Assembly (NCBI GenBank): GCA_934635385.1
Contig: CAKTZI010000060.1
Coordinates: 1-17,400, forward strand
Length of the DNA stretch: 17,400 nucleotides
Direction of reading: 5' to 3'
Source: an uncultured Kiritimatiellota bacterium
GTDB lineage: Bacteria; Verrucomicrobiota; Kiritimatiellia; RFP12; UBA1067
Part shown: piece by piece, positions 1-6,951 of the stretch
Layout of the letters: every line of letters starts with the position of its first letter
How positions within the stretch are numbered: the first letter of the stretch is position 1
Notes under the pieces: model-generated
Told to the model about the DNA's origin: nothing
The model's database searches: none
What the model saw: the letters and a program-made list of their open reading frames with translations, nothing else
Program-made: the position numbers and the translations under genes

Positions 1-2
1 AG

Positions 3-623
3 GCGGACATGATCCGCCTCGGCGGGATGCTGCACGACCTCGAGTGCTACGTCGACAACGCGCTCCGCTTCGACGCGAACGGCGACGTCGTGGGCCGGAA
101 CGGCGGCATCCGGGGGGGGCTGAGGGAGAACCTGCCGGAGCTCTTCCCGAAGTACAAGACGCTCATGCGGTACAAGGCGATGGCGATAAGGCTGCGCCAG
201 GCGACGGGGACGAGGGACCCGACGCCGACCAGTGCCCTGCTCGGAAATGGGACGAGAAGCGGGGACGGGGCGATGCATGAGGTCGTTCGAGAGCTCTTAA
301 AAGATTTCCGCATGACGTTCTCATCTTTGGAGGAGGGGCTGGCGCAGAGGCTCAACCCAGAACGGGTGTTCTTGGATGCGGCGGCGACACCTAAGACACG
401 GATCGAACGAAGGCTGATGTCGGAAGAAGCAGTTGCAAAACCCCGGTCGCGCCAAGCGCGACCCTCCCGTATCTTCGCAAGATCGCAAAAATTCGGCGCT
501 TTTCGGGAGGGACTGGCTTGTCCCGTCCGCAACTGCGAAGATTTTTGCAACTGCCTCGGAAGTGAGCATCGACCAACGAGTTCCAAGGCGACCATGAACC
601 CGTTCGACGCCGCAAAGCGCTGA
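3..623 (+). CDS. Hypothetical protein, probably 5'-partial, C-terminus supplied by a palindromic element
   Basis: The frame is open from the left window edge. The first visible ATG is at 9, but the real start may lie upstream. From that ATG the product is 204 residues. Residues 1-138 look like ordinary protein, with charged amphipathic segments such as LRENLPELFPKYKTL, and I do not recognise the family. From about residue 141 the reading frame runs through the palindromic element at 429-554 and becomes Arg/Cys-rich and unlike a folded protein, ending in TGA at 621-623. The original C-terminus was therefore probably near residue 138-140 and was replaced or extended when the element inserted. 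No function can be assigned. An alternative is that the gene is already a decaying remnant. Confidence is moderate for the first 400 bases and low for the tail. Confidence 0.5.
   Translation, partial: ADMIRLGGMLHDLECYVDNALRFDANGDVVGRNGGIRGGLRENLPELFPKYKTLMRYKAMAIRLRQATGTRDPTPTSALLGNGTRSGDGAMHEVVRELLKDFRMTFSSLEEGLAQRLNPERVFLDAAATPKTRIERRLMSEEAVAKPRSRQARPSRIFARSQKFGAFREGLACPVRNCEDFCNCLGSEHRPTSSKATMNPFDAAKR
429..554. repeat. 126-bp palindromic (REP/MITE-like) element with nested hairpins
   Basis: The ends are a perfect 12-bp inverted repeat, GCAGTTGCAAAA (429-440) and TTTTGCAACTGC (543-554). Inside are a perfect 7-bp-stem, 5-nt-loop hairpin (GGTCGCG 445-451 / CGCGACC 457-463), an 8-bp inverted repeat (CCCTCCCG 462-469 / CGGGAGGG 504-511) and a small hairpin GGGAC 509-513 / GTCCC 520-524. 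The motif TCTTCGCAAGATCGCAAAAA near 471-490 is partly mirrored by GCGAAGATTTTTGC at 535-548. No transposase is present, so this would be a non-autonomous or intragenic palindromic repeat. It lies in frame inside the 3' end of the leftmost gene. Whether it is multicopy cannot be seen from this window. Confidence 0.65.
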
Positions 624-865
624 AGACCTGTTCTCATTGTATCCAGGGGATGACTCCCGATTGACAGCCTTCAGTTGCGGTAGCACGGCACGGCATCCGG
701 CGGACGTACGTTCGTGAGCGTGACGGTGTCGTGGCGCAACCCCTGATCCTGCTTCTGATGCGCTCAATCTCACGCCCATGATAGAGCTTCGGCTGCTAAA
801 GACGCGCCGCCCACCTGCTGTCACGCAGGGCGAGGATCCCCTTTTCATGCCGAACCCCGGACCCC
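624..865. other. Gene-poor stretch with possible gene remnants
   Basis: No intact gene is visible between the TGA at 621-623 and the promoter at 866. A short plus-strand frame (684-746) ends in residues GGRTFVSVTVSWRNP before TGA 744-746. This resembles the C-terminal strand of an outer-membrane beta-barrel, but a TAG lies directly upstream at 681-683, so at best it is a decayed fragment. The frame of the DUF3793 gene is also open back to an ATG at 778. The predicted promoter lies downstream of that, so the 778-900 part is probably untranslated. No strong terminator was seen. Confidence 0.3.
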
Positions 866-895
866 TTGACGGATGCGAGTTAGATATGGTAAACT
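866..895 (+). promoter_or_regulatory. Sigma70-type promoter for DUF3793-flavodoxin unit
   Basis: A -35 box TTGACG (866-871) is followed, after an 18-bp spacer, by a -10 box TAAACT (890-895). The -10 box has an extended TG at 887-888. Transcription would begin near 902. The same -35 sequence and spacing recur in the minus-strand promoter near 17129-17158, which supports a shared consensus in this genome. Confidence 0.6.
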
Positions 896-933
896 TTGCC
901 TTGTCTAACAAAGAGAAGGAAGCGAGGGACAAC

Positions 934-1596
934 TTGACGCACGAAGAAGAGGTTTCGCGACGCATTCAGGCGCATGACGTGCCGCCGCCGCAGATCGACG
1001 ATGCGCACCGGCGCGAGCTGCTGCGCTTCCTGCTCGTGAAGACGGCGGCCGTGCGGAAAGGCGTCAAGCCGGCGGAACTGCTGCGCGTCCGCCACTGTTA
1101 CGCGCAGACGAACGCCGAGGGCTTCCGCTTCTGCCTCTACCGCCGCGACATCTACTTCACGTTGCGCCTCGCGTACGTGGAGCTGAAGGTCGAGGCGGAA
1201 AGTTCGCTCGTGCTCTTCTACGATCCCGTCGCCCTCGATGCGACGCTGAACGTGCGCGGCAACCGGGGCTGGCTCGTCCGCCTCGGCTATCCGGCGGCAG
1301 GGACGACGGCGGACTTTCTCGCCGAGCTCGTGCGCCGCGCCCAGGGCGACGCCCTGCCGCATGAAGTCGGCGTCTTCATCGGCTATCCGCTCAAGGACGT
1401 CGTGGGCTTCATGCGCCACCTGCCGGCGACGCCCCTCCACCACGGCCCCTGGCGCGTCTACGGCAGCGTCGCCGAGTCGCTGCGCCGCATGCGCCTCTAC
1501 GCGCGCGTCGAGGACTGGGCGGCGCAGGCCCTCGGCGCGGCGGACACCCTTGAGGACTTCTACGCCATGACGCCAAGCTTTCTGACGGCGCGGTAA
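934..1596 (+). CDS. DUF3793 family protein
   Basis: From TTG 934 the product is 220 residues. The DUF3793 hallmark block PHEVGVFIGYPLKDVVGFM lies at residues 142-160, followed by the family's GPWRVYG segment (171-177). Upstream are a hydrophobic stretch and SSLVLFYDP (90-98). The biochemical role of DUF3793 is not established. In many anaerobes these genes sit next to a flavodoxin gene, as here, with the flavodoxin ATG 44 bp downstream, so a redox-linked function is inferred. There is no signal peptide or membrane helix. I chose TTG 934 because the promoter's predicted transcription start is near 902 and a GAGGG ribosome-binding stretch (924-928) sits 5 nt before the codon. The frame is open back to 778, and a leaderless TTG at 901 is an alternative. 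Family call sure, start uncertain. Confidence 0.82.
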   Translation: MTHEEEVSRRIQAHDVPPPQIDDAHRRELLRFLLVKTAAVRKGVKPAELLRVRHCYAQTNAEGFRFCLYRRDIYFTLRLAYVELKVEAESSLVLFYDPVALDATLNVRGNRGWLVRLGYPAAGTTADFLAELVRRAQGDALPHEVGVFIGYPLKDVVGFMRHLPATPLHHGPWRVYGSVAESLRRMRLYARVEDWAAQALGAADTLEDFYAMTPSFLTAR

Positions 1597-1640
1597 CGCG
1601 CTAAACACACGAACACACAAAACAAAGGAGAAAAACGAAC

Positions 1641-2135
1641 ATGGACAAGGTACACGTCATCTACGGCAGCACGACCGGCATGACCGAGGCGGTCGCCCAG
1701 CGCATCGCCGCCGACTTCGGCACGACAGCCGTCAACGTCGCATCCGCCGGCGCGGACGCTTTCGACGCCGAGCTGGTGATCCTCGGCTCGTCCACCTGGG
1801 GCTGCGGCGATCCGCAGGACGACTGGGCGGCGACGGGCTTCGCCTTGCTGGAGGCCTCCGACTGGACGGGCAAGAAGGTCGCCGTCTTCGGGCTCGGCGA
1901 TGCACAGGGCTTCGCGGACACCTTCTGCGACGCGATGGCCGACCTCGCGCAGAAAGCGGTCGCCAAGGGTGCCACGCTCGTCGGCACGCTGCCGCGGAAC
2001 GCCTTCCCCGGCGCAAGCTCGCGCATCGTCGACGGCGACCACCTTGTGGGGCTTGCGCTCGACGAGACGAACGAGGCCGACAAGACCGACGCACGGCTGG
2101 CCGCTTGGGAAGCCGCCGTCCGCGCGCAGGTCTGA
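1641..2135 (+). CDS. Flavodoxin
   Basis: This 164-residue cytoplasmic FMN protein would shuttle low-potential electrons, typically replacing ferredoxin under iron limitation. The FMN phosphate-binding loop is GSTTGMTEAVA (residues 9-19). The 50s loop SSTWGCGDPQDDW (50-62) and the 80-90s loop GLGDAQGFADTFCDAM (84-99) carry aromatic and acidic residues typical of isoalloxazine binding. Length and spacing match long-chain flavodoxins. The start ATG is preceded by AAAGGAG (1624-1630) at normal spacing. The gene lies 44 bp after the DUF3793 gene with no intervening terminator, so the two are probably cotranscribed from the promoter at 866-895. It ends at TGA 2133-2135, facing ftsW across a hairpin. 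No iron- or redox-responsive operator was recognised. Confidence 0.93.
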   Translation: MDKVHVIYGSTTGMTEAVAQRIAADFGTTAVNVASAGADAFDAELVILGSSTWGCGDPQDDWAATGFALLEASDWTGKKVAVFGLGDAQGFADTFCDAMADLAQKAVAKGATLVGTLPRNAFPGASSRIVDGDHLVGLALDETNEADKTDARLAAWEAAVRAQV

Positions 2136-2184
2136 CGCCGACGGCGTCTCAGGAACGTCTGCACCGACAGGGCGCAGACGTTCC
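2134..2184 (+). terminator. Hairpins between convergent flavodoxin and ftsW genes
   Basis: GGAACGTCTGC (2152-2162) pairs perfectly with GCAGACGTTCC (2174-2184): an 11-bp stem with an 11-nt loop. A smaller hairpin GACGCC/GGCGTC (2134-2139 / 2143-2148) overlaps the flavodoxin stop. No T-run follows on either strand, so this is either a non-canonical bidirectional terminator or an mRNA 3'-end stabiliser. Confidence 0.6.
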
Positions 2185-2195
2185 GCACGTTTCCG

Positions 2196-3356
2196 TCAGC
2201 GCAGAATGACCTTGCTGACGAACGCACGCTTCTTGTCGCGATAGGAGTGGATGCCGACCGAAAGAATCGTCCCGACCGCGAAGAACGCGCTCAAAAGGTT
2301 CGTGCCGCCATAGCTGAAGAACGGCAGGGCCATGCCCTTCGTCGGCAGCGCCTTGCAGACGACGCCAAGGTTGAACATCGCCTGGAAGAAGATGATGAAC
2401 GCCATGCCGACGACGAGAAATCGTCCGAACCTGTCGGACGCCTTGCGGGCGATGTAGACCGAAAGCGCGAAGAACGCGCAGAAGAGCAGCACGACCGCCA
2501 CGGAGAAGACGACGCCCAGCTCCTCCGCGCCGACGGCGAAGACGAAGTCCGTATGCGCTTCGGGCAGGTAGAGGTACTTCTGCATCGACTCGCCGAGACC
2601 CGCGCCCCAGATCTGGCTGTTGCCGATCGCCGCGAGGGCCTGGTTCGCCTGATACGCCGCGCGCTTGGCCGCCGCGTCCATCACCGGTGCATTGGCGTCC
2701 GAAGAGCCGCCGAAGAACGCCGCCAGCCGCGCCATGCGGTTCGCGTTCGTCGCGACCTTGAAGGCGACGATGCCCACGCCCATCAGGCCGATGGGGAACA
2801 GGTAGCGAAGGCGCGTGCCGGCGACGAACATCATGAGCAGCCCCGCGAACCCGACGACCATGACCGAGCCGAAGTCCGGCTCCAGCAGGATCGGCAGGGC
2901 CAGTCCGCCGATGAAGACGACCGGCCAGAACGCCCCTTTCCAGAAGAGCTCGACCTTCCAGCCGAGCCTGTCCAGCCACGCCGCGAGAAGGATGACGACC
3001 GAGAGCTTCGCGAACTCGCTCGGCTGCAGGCGGAGCGGCCCGACGGAGATCCAGCGGTGCGAGCCGTTGATCGCCTTGAAGCCGAACACGGCGACGAGCA
3101 GCACGAGCACCGCGAGATAGAAGAGCCACGCGAGCGAGATGTGGTCGCGCCAGCGGCGGTAGTCGAAGAGCGCGACGCCCACGGCCAGCACGATGCCGAC
3201 ACCGAGATAGGCGAACTGGCGCTTGATGAAGAAGTAGGCGTCCCCATGATGGAGACGCATCGCGTTCGCCGCGCTCGCGCTCGACAAAACGATGAGGCCC
3301 AGCGCCACGAGACACGTGACAACCAGGCCCAACCAGAAAAGTGCGGACTTGCGCAC
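2196..3356 (-). CDS. ftsW: FtsW, SEDS-family septal peptidoglycan glycosyltransferase
   Basis: This 386-residue polytopic inner-membrane protein would polymerise lipid II into glycan strands at the septum with a class B PBP. SEDS motifs appear in order: GSHRWI (98-103), QPSEFAK (111-117), EPDFGS (159-164), GNSQIWGAGLGESMQK (245-260), PEAHTDFVFAVGAEELG (265-281) and KGMALPFFSYGGTNLL (340-355). Asp270 in HTDF matches the residue essential in E. coli FtsW/RodA. About ten hydrophobic segments cover the length, which is normal for the family. The start is GTG at 3354-3356, 6 nt after the LysM gene stop with no clear Shine-Dalgarno, so translation is probably coupled. FtsW is preferred to RodA because murD lies in the same operon. 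It is the last gene of the esterase-murD-LysM-ftsW unit. Confidence 0.93.
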   Translation of the reverse strand: MRKSALFWLGLVVTCLVALGLIVLSSASAANAMRLHHGDAYFFIKRQFAYLGVGIVLAVGVALFDYRRWRDHISLAWLFYLAVLVLLVAVFGFKAINGSHRWISVGPLRLQPSEFAKLSVVILLAAWLDRLGWKVELFWKGAFWPVVFIGGLALPILLEPDFGSVMVVGFAGLLMMFVAGTRLRYLFPIGLMGVGIVAFKVATNANRMARLAAFFGGSSDANAPVMDAAAKRAAYQANQALAAIGNSQIWGAGLGESMQKYLYLPEAHTDFVFAVGAEELGVVFSVAVVLLFCAFFALSVYIARKASDRFGRFLVVGMAFIIFFQAMFNLGVVCKALPTKGMALPFFSYGGTNLLSAFFAVGTILSVGIHSYRDKKRAFVSKVILR

Positions 3357-3362
3357 GAACGG

Positions 3363-4388
3363 TTACTGCTGCGCTTCGGCCGGAAGCTTGATCGTCTGCC
3401 CGGCCTTGAGCGTGTCGCTCTCGCCGAGGTTGTTGAGTTCGCGGATCTCGGACGCGCTCACGCCGAACTTGACGACGATCGCGGTGATGTCCTCGCCCTC
3501 CTGCACCGTGTAGGCGAACGTCGCGGGCGCGGCCACCGCCGTCGATTCCGCCGCCGGGGTCTCCGCCGGAGCCGTCGCCTCGGCCGCAGGGGCCGACGTC
3601 TCGGCCGCCGGCTGCGTCGCCGGTTCAGCCGCCGGCGTCTGCGCCACGGCCTTCTTCGGCTCGGCCGCCTTCGCGGGCTTCGCCGCCGCCGGCTTCTCGG
3701 ACGTCGCCTTCGCGACCTTCTCCGCCGGGATCTTCAGCTTCTGCCCGACCTTCAGCGTGTCGCCCGTCAGGCCGTTCATCGCCTTGAGCTGGCGGATGTT
3801 GATGCCGTTGCCGTAGGCGATCGCGCCCAGCGTGTCGCCGCTCTTGATGACGTACTCCCTCGTCGCGCCCGCGTAGGGAGCCGGCGCCGTCTTCGCGGAG
3901 TTCGCCGGCGCCGCCTTGCGGACGACCGGCGCCTTCTGCTCGCCGACGTCGATGCGGCCGGGGAGCTTCAGCTTCTGCCCGACGCGGATCAGGTCGGACT
4001 TGAGGCCGTTCAGCTGCTTGATCGAATGGATCGTGACGTTGTACCGCTTCGAGATCTTCGCGAGGTAGTCGCCGTTCTGGACGACGTAGACCGTGTACTC
4101 CGGCTCGACCGGCTTCACCGGCACGGGCTTCGGCGTCACGACGCATTGGCAGTCGGCCGCCCCGCACGCGCAGGGGCTCGTGTGCCGCGTTCCGGGCGGG
4201 CACGCGCAACGCGGCGCCTCGACAATCTTGACCTCCTGCGGCGGCGGCGGCGGGGGCGTCGTCTCAACCGGCGCGACGACTTTCACCTCGCCCTGCACCG
4301 GCGTGTGCGCACGCTTGAAATCAGGATCCTTACAACCGGCGACGACCGCGACGGCAGCCGCACCGAGCACCATTCCGAGCTTCTTCAT
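3363..4388 (-). CDS. Lipoprotein with Cys-rich linker and three LysM domains
   Basis: This 341-residue predicted lipoprotein has a signal peptide ending in lipobox VAGC, so Cys19 would be lipidated. A proline run (45-50) precedes a short segment (61-82) with six cysteines at 61, 63, 73, 75, 80 and 82. LysM domains follow at about 98-143, 178-221 and 291-336, each with the YxVxxGDxLxxI-type opening and a closing KxGQxLKLP motif. An Ala/Pro/Glu/Thr-rich linker (about 223-288) joins the last two. LysM binds GlcNAc in peptidoglycan. No catalytic domain is present, so it probably tethers a membrane to the wall or acts as a scaffold near the division machinery. The ATG overlaps the murD stop (ATGA, 4385-4388). 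Its place between murD and ftsW suggests a cell-wall or division role. The Cys cluster could form disulfides or bind metal; which is unknown. Confidence 0.88.
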   Translation of the reverse strand: MKKLGMVLGAAAVAVVAGCKDPDFKRAHTPVQGEVKVVAPVETTPPPPPPQEVKIVEAPRCACPPGTRHTSPCACGAADCQCVVTPKPVPVKPVEPEYTVYVVQNGDYLAKISKRYNVTIHSIKQLNGLKSDLIRVGQKLKLPGRIDVGEQKAPVVRKAAPANSAKTAPAPYAGATREYVIKSGDTLGAIAYGNGINIRQLKAMNGLTGDTLKVGQKLKIPAEKVAKATSEKPAAAKPAKAAEPKKAVAQTPAAEPATQPAAETSAPAAEATAPAETPAAESTAVAAPATFAYTVQEGEDITAIVVKFGVSASEIRELNNLGESDTLKAGQTIKLPAEAQQ

Positions 4389-5497
4389 TCTTCTGTCTTC
4401 TTTCCTTTTTGGACGAGTCGCGCGAAGACCTCCCCGCGCTCCCCGAAACTTTTAAACTGGTCAAAACTCGCGGTTCCGGGGGACAGCAGAACCGTCTCGC
4501 CCCTCTCCGCCTCGCGCATCGCCCGCTCGACCGCCCGTTCCAGCGTACCGCAGATCTCGCAATCCACGGACGCAGCCCAGGCTTTCGAGAAGTCTTCTGC
4601 GCAATGGCCGATAAGATACACTTTTTTGGCCCGCTCTGTCAAGGTGGGTAAGGCGATTTTCGGATCGTCGCCCTTGGGCAGGCCGCCCGCGATCAGGCGG
4701 ACGCGTCCCGCGCACATCTTCACGCCCGCGACAAGCGCGGCCACGGACGTCGCCTTCGAGTCGTCGACGTAGGTCACGCCCGCGATTTCCGCGACCTTCT
4801 GGAAGCGGTGCGGCAGCGGCTCGAACGACTGGAACGCACGGCGGATTTGCGCGTCGTCCAGTCCGGCGGCACGCATCAGCGCAATCGCCGCGATGCCGTT
4901 CGCCCGCAGGATCTCGTTGTCGAAGTACGATCCCGCCAACAGCCGCGCCGAACCTCCCAAACCTCCCAAACCTTCCGAACCTCCTAAACCCTCCAAACCT
5001 CCCAAACCTTTTTCCGCAAACCCCAGCAGCTTCCGCTTGAGGCCGTGGTAGACCGCAACCGAGCCGTGGCGGTCGAGGTGGTCTTCCTGAAAATTGAGGA
5101 CGGCCGCCGCCACGAACGTGTCCGGCGCGAGCGTCGTCGTCTCCAGCTGAAAGGACGAGACCTCGACGACGGCCCAGCCCGGCGTCTCGCCGAGGAGGTC
5201 GCAGACGGGCCGCCCGTAGTTGCCGCAGGGCACGGCGTGCCCGCCCGCAAGGCCGATCGCGTCCGCGACGAGCTTGACGACGCTCGACTTGCCTTTCGAG
5301 CCGGTCACGGCGAGCAGCTTCCAGCCGCGCCGCTTCAGCTCTTCGCAGCCGAGCTGGAGTTCGCTCTTGACGGGCACGCCCGGACTCGCGACGACGAGAT
5401 CATAGCCCTCGGCAAAATCGACGGCACAGCCGCGACGGCGCAGTTCCGCCGCCGCCGCCTGGCCGCTCTTGCCCTTGCCGAGGACGAGCGCCTTCAC
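4385..5497 (-). CDS. murD: MurD, UDP-N-acetylmuramoylalanine-D-glutamate ligase (short form)
   Basis: This cytoplasmic ATP-dependent ligase adds D-Glu to UDP-MurNAc-L-Ala. The 370-residue product has an N-terminal Rossmann-type start LVLGKGKSGQAAAAEL (4-19), ATP loop TGSKGKSS (65-72, usually TNGKST), EVSSFQLE (112-119), NFQEDHLDRHGS (135-146) and Lys154 at the position of the carbamylated lysine. HRF (230-232), DDSKATS (245-251) and the C-terminal SPGTASFDQF (339-348) are also present. The family is usually about 430-450 residues. The shortfall lies in the N-terminal domain and in the end of the middle domain, where a glycine-rich stretch (164-183) from a 9-bp DNA repeat replaces conserved sequence. 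All hallmark residues remain, so it is probably active. The start is GTG at 5495-5497, one nt after the esterase stop, with GAGGTGAAG as ribosome-binding site inside the esterase 3' end. Confidence 0.93.
   Translation of the reverse strand: MKALVLGKGKSGQAAAAELRRRGCAVDFAEGYDLVVASPGVPVKSELQLGCEELKRRGWKLLAVTGSKGKSSVVKLVADAIGLAGGHAVPCGNYGRPVCDLLGETPGWAVVEVSSFQLETTTLAPDTFVAAAVLNFQEDHLDRHGSVAVYHGLKRKLLGFAEKGLGGLEGLGGSEGLGGLGGSARLLAGSYFDNEILRANGIAAIALMRAAGLDDAQIRRAFQSFEPLPHRFQKVAEIAGVTYVDDSKATSVAALVAGVKMCAGRVRLIAGGLPKGDDPKIALPTLTERAKKVYLIGHCAEDFSKAWAASVDCEICGTLERAVERAMREAERGETVLLSPGTASFDQFKSFGERGEVFARLVQKGKKTEE
4951..5013. repeat. 9-bp tandem repeat (minisatellite) inside murD
   Basis: Six 9-bp units related to AACCTCCCA, then a degenerate seventh (AACCTTTTT), run head to tail from 4951. 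On the coding strand each unit encodes Gly-Leu/Ser-Gly/Glu, giving the glycine-rich segment at MurD residues 164-183. The 9-bp period preserves the frame when units are gained or lost. Confidence 0.9.
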
Positions 5498-5498
5498 T

Positions 5499-6878
5499 TT
5501 ACTTCACCTCGCGCACGGTGTCGCGCCCCTCGTAGGCCGGCGGCACGTAGCCGTGCTCCGAACCCTGCACCCACAGGATTTTCTTGTTGCCGGGAATGTT
5601 GTTCCAGAGCTTGGCGAGGCCCATCGGCGGGCAGCAGTAGTCGCCGAGGCCCGCGCGCGTGATGAAGGTAAAGCAGCTCGCCGGGATGCGCTTCGCGAAG
5701 TTCGCCGCGTCGTAGTAGCCCATCGACTCCGTCCACGGGATGTACCAGCCGTCGCTCGAAAGCTTGAGCGCCCTGTCCTTGCGGAGCTTGCCCGACGTGT
5801 ACATGTCGCAGCACCAGGTGATGCCGCTCTCGGCGCGCGTCACGCCCTCGCCGCAGCCAGCCGCCCAGATCGTCTGGAGGCCACCCTGGCTGCCGCCGGA
5901 CGCGATGAGATCCCTGCCGTTCCAGCCCTCGACCGTCTTCAGGTACTGGAGCGCACGCTTCACGCGCAGCACCATGCCGTTGAAGTAGGCGACTTCGGGG
6001 TCTTCGTTCTGCTTCGCGTCGAAGGCGTAGGACTGTCCCTGCGAGCGGATCTCCCACCGCAGGGCCTTCGTGTCCGCGTCCGTCGCGCCGAACGCCGGAA
6101 GCTTCAGCCCGTGCGCGTTGATGTTGAGGACGATCTCGTGGTCGCGCGCCCAGTTCGGCGCGGCGTGCGTGCAGCGGTCGCCGCTGTAGCCGTGCGTCTC
6201 CAGCCGCGCGGGGAACGTCTTCCCCTCGGCGACGGCCGTCGGGACCGAGAGGTAGCCCGTGACGGGACGCAGCCCGGCGCAGCGGATCTCGATCGCGTAG
6301 AGCTTCGCCTTCCTGTTCCCGCAGGGGATCTCGATGCGCTCGGCCTTGAGCGGCACGCGGTCAAGGCGCTTGTACTGTTCTTCCCAGAAGGCGTCGAAGT
6401 CCGCCGGCTCCGGATGCGTCGCGAGGGTTGCGATGTCCGCGCCCGCGCCGCCGTCGAAGAAGACCTCCTTCTTCGCGCGCTCGAAGGCGTTCATCGCCTT
6501 CTTGCCTTCCGGCGTGTTCGGGTCGCCCGTGAACTGCTTGCGGTAGCGCTTGCCGGCCTTGTCCACGACCGCCGCGTAGAGGCGCACGAAGCCGGGCTTG
6601 TCGATCTTCGTCGCATAGGTGAACGGCGTCTTCCCGTCAAAGGGCTCCTTGCCCTGGTCGACCACGCCGTCGTCGCCCGTACGCTTCCAGTCGAGAAACC
6701 ACTCGCCCGCCGCAAGGTCGCCGACGTCCTGCGGCGTCAGCGTGAACGTCATCGTCTCGCCGACGGCGTAGTCGATCGGCGTCTTGTCCGTCGTGCCCTT
6801 GATCCAGGCCGCGTCGAGCGGCCCCGCGAAAACCTGCGCCACCGCAAACGCGGCCAACGCCAGCATCAGTTTTTTCAT
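5499..6878 (-). CDS. Secreted acetyl xylan esterase-type alpha/beta hydrolase (AXE1 family)
   Basis: This 459-residue product begins with a signal peptide MKKLMLALAAFAVAQVFA, cleaved near residue 18. Residues ~20-140 form a beta-rich N-terminal region, and the AXE1-type alpha/beta-hydrolase domain covers about 155-455. The nucleophile is Ser330 in GGSQGG (328-333), the acid is probably Asp413 in GLGDYCCPP, and the base is His442 in GSEHGY, as in cephalosporin-C deacetylase/acetyl xylan esterases. The likely role is removing acetyl groups from plant polysaccharides or oligosaccharides in the periplasm or outside the cell. It is first in a unit with murD, the LysM lipoprotein and ftsW, so a peptidoglycan deacetylation role cannot be excluded. 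An AGGGA ribosome-binding site precedes ATG 6878. Its own promoter is at 6922-6951. The family is confident, the substrate is not. Confidence 0.87.
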   Translation of the reverse strand: MKKLMLALAAFAVAQVFAGPLDAAWIKGTTDKTPIDYAVGETMTFTLTPQDVGDLAAGEWFLDWKRTGDDGVVDQGKEPFDGKTPFTYATKIDKPGFVRLYAAVVDKAGKRYRKQFTGDPNTPEGKKAMNAFERAKKEVFFDGGAGADIATLATHPEPADFDAFWEEQYKRLDRVPLKAERIEIPCGNRKAKLYAIEIRCAGLRPVTGYLSVPTAVAEGKTFPARLETHGYSGDRCTHAAPNWARDHEIVLNINAHGLKLPAFGATDADTKALRWEIRSQGQSYAFDAKQNEDPEVAYFNGMVLRVKRALQYLKTVEGWNGRDLIASGGSQGGLQTIWAAGCGEGVTRAESGITWCCDMYTSGKLRKDRALKLSSDGWYIPWTESMGYYDAANFAKRIPASCFTFITRAGLGDYCCPPMGLAKLWNNIPGNKKILWVQGSEHGYVPPAYEGRDTVREVK

Positions 6879-6921
6879 GTTTGTTCCCTTTTGTCGATTG
6901 TGACAGTTCAGAAGTCCAAGT

Positions 6922-6951
6922 ATTATAGCACACTTCGCCCCGCATCCGCAA
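6922..6951 (-). promoter_or_regulatory. Promoter of esterase-murD-LysM-ftsW unit
   Basis: On the minus strand the -35 box TTGCGG (6951-6946) is followed, after an 18-bp spacer, by TATAAT (6927-6922) with an extended TGC (6930-6928). The predicted start near 6915 gives a leader of about 37 nt. The TAA stop of the U32 gene (6923-6925) lies inside the -10 box. Confidence 0.75.

Noticed and set aside
684..746. Fragment resembling an outer-membrane beta-barrel C-terminus
   Set aside because: Only about 20 codons with a stop directly upstream. Too short to call a pseudogene with confidence.
2247..4772. A very long plus-strand open frame opposite ftsW, the LysM gene and murD
   Set aside because: It is an antisense shadow caused by GC-rich codon bias. 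The Arg/Glu/Asp-rich translation has no domains, while the minus strand encodes clear families.
4951..5013. CRISPR array
   Set aside because: The 9-bp units are contiguous, with no spacers, and lie inside murD.
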